5,283 bases of DNA from Acidaminococcus fermentans (GTDB lineage: Bacteria; Bacillota_C; Negativicutes; Acidaminococcales; Acidaminococcaceae), in NCBI GenBank assembly GCA_004555735.1, contig SFHH01000142.1, positions 1 through 5,283 on the forward strand, written 5' to 3'. Positions 5,033-5,283 of the stretch are shown here, one piece after another (the first letter of the stretch is position 1; each line of letters begins with the position of its first letter). The notes under the pieces are model-generated. The model saw only the letters and a program-made list of their open reading frames with translations, did not search any database and was not told where the DNA came from. Made by a program: the position numbers and the translations under genes.

Positions 5033-5082
5033 ACGTCAGACTGGCCTTTTGACCCCTTTCAGAAGGCAAACGTCAGCTTGGC
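5033..5082. repeat. Half-copy of the 4204-4341 repeat
   Basis: The stretch from ACGTCAGACTGG to GTCAGCTTGG follows the left arm of the 138-bp element (GTCAGAACGG ... GTCAGCTTGC at 4209-4255) with the same spacing and many substitutions. The inverted right arm is absent. It directly adjoins the right HIRAN module. Confidence 0.5.
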
Positions 5083-5106
5083 TGTGATATGCAAAACGGA
5101 CCTGAT

Positions 5107-5250
5107 TCAACGGGGGGGGATGGAGAAATCTTCTGTTTCGCTGTTCCACAGGGCCCACCTCCCATGCTTTCGCCGGAAAACAATATCTTGGTCGGTCACC
5201 ATTACCAGAGATTTCCCCAGCATTTTCAGCTGGAAAGTATTGATATCCAT
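5107..5250 (-). CDS. Possible small protein of 47 residues
   Basis: Minus-strand ATG at 5248-5250, preceded five bases upstream by a G-run (AGGGGGG) that could act as RBS, and stop TGA at 5107-5109. The product begins MDINTFQLKMLGKSLVMVTD and ends EDFSIPPR. Its composition (alternating hydrophobic and charged residues, three Trp/Phe-rich spots) is more protein-like than the plus-strand reading of the same region. The last codons run through a C8 tract; losing or gaining one base would extend the product by about 12 or 25 residues. I recognise no family. It could be a real small gene, or the head of a decayed longer one. Confidence 0.35.
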   Translation of the reverse strand: MDINTFQLKMLGKSLVMVTDQDIVFRRKHGRWALWNSETEDFSIPPR

Positions 5251-5283
5251 GAATTCCCCCCTATTCTGGCAATAAAAAAGCAG

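Larger units (their letters stand above)
4469..5039. repeat. Right, complete copy of the HIRAN module
   Basis: Direct-repeat partner of 859-1103. It contains the hairpin group, the whole HIRAN gene and its promoter region, ending in the GTCAG motif. The shared non-coding flanks on both sides of the gene show that the unit of duplication is larger than the gene itself. No transposase is encoded, so it could be a passive duplication or an element moved in trans. Confidence 0.65.

Noticed and set aside
5078..5275. 65-codon plus-strand open frame at the right edge
   Set aside because: No RBS and a composition typical of chance. The minus strand of the same stretch reads better.

Overview
This 5.3 kb window looks like bacterial chromosome from a Firmicutes-type organism. 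The evidence is strong AGGAGG-like ribosome binding sites, good sigma-A promoters, moderately high GC coding DNA, and an NADP-type secondary alcohol dehydrogenase of the Thermoanaerobacter brockii kind. An anaerobe of the Negativicutes sort is my best guess, but nothing here proves it. No tRNA, rRNA, CRISPR array, transposase or phage gene is visible.

Layout. (1) Positions 1-754, minus strand: the first 251 codons of a zinc- and NADP-dependent alcohol dehydrogenase, cut by the window edge, with a clear promoter and RBS. (2) 755-1205: a non-coding gap. It holds that promoter, a degenerate copy of a repeated 'HIRAN module' (about 859-1103) and the promoter of the next operon. (3) 1206-4193, plus strand: a two-gene unit, a SNF2-family helicase followed after 3 bp by a SWIM zinc-finger protein. 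Both genes are broken in this sequence. The helicase has a frameshift near 1908-1921 and a clean in-frame loss of the Walker A (ATP-binding) segment near 2149-2160, and possibly a further N-terminal deletion. The SWIM gene is out of frame at an A7 tract (3819-3825). (4) 4194-4648: a non-coding stretch full of inverted repeats, including a 138-bp element with 11-bp perfect inverted ends and a run of small GC-rich hairpins. (5) 4649-4948, minus strand: an intact 99-residue stand-alone HIRAN-domain protein with its own -10 box. (6) 4949-5283: its upstream region, a further half-copy of the repeat seen at 4204, and a possible 47-residue minus-strand ORF.

The most striking structure is that the SNF2-SWIM pair is flanked by two copies, in the same orientation, of one module. 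The right copy carries the complete HIRAN gene. The left copy keeps only its last 17 codons and its promoter region, the middle having been removed by a deletion of about 250 bp. HIRAN, SNF2 and SWIM domains all belong to DNA-repair or chromatin-type machinery, and HIRAN and SNF2 are fused in eukaryotic Rad5/HLTF. A functional link is therefore possible, but the broken state of both plus-strand genes argues that in this strain the system is decaying, unless the lesions are assembly errors or are bypassed by slippage.
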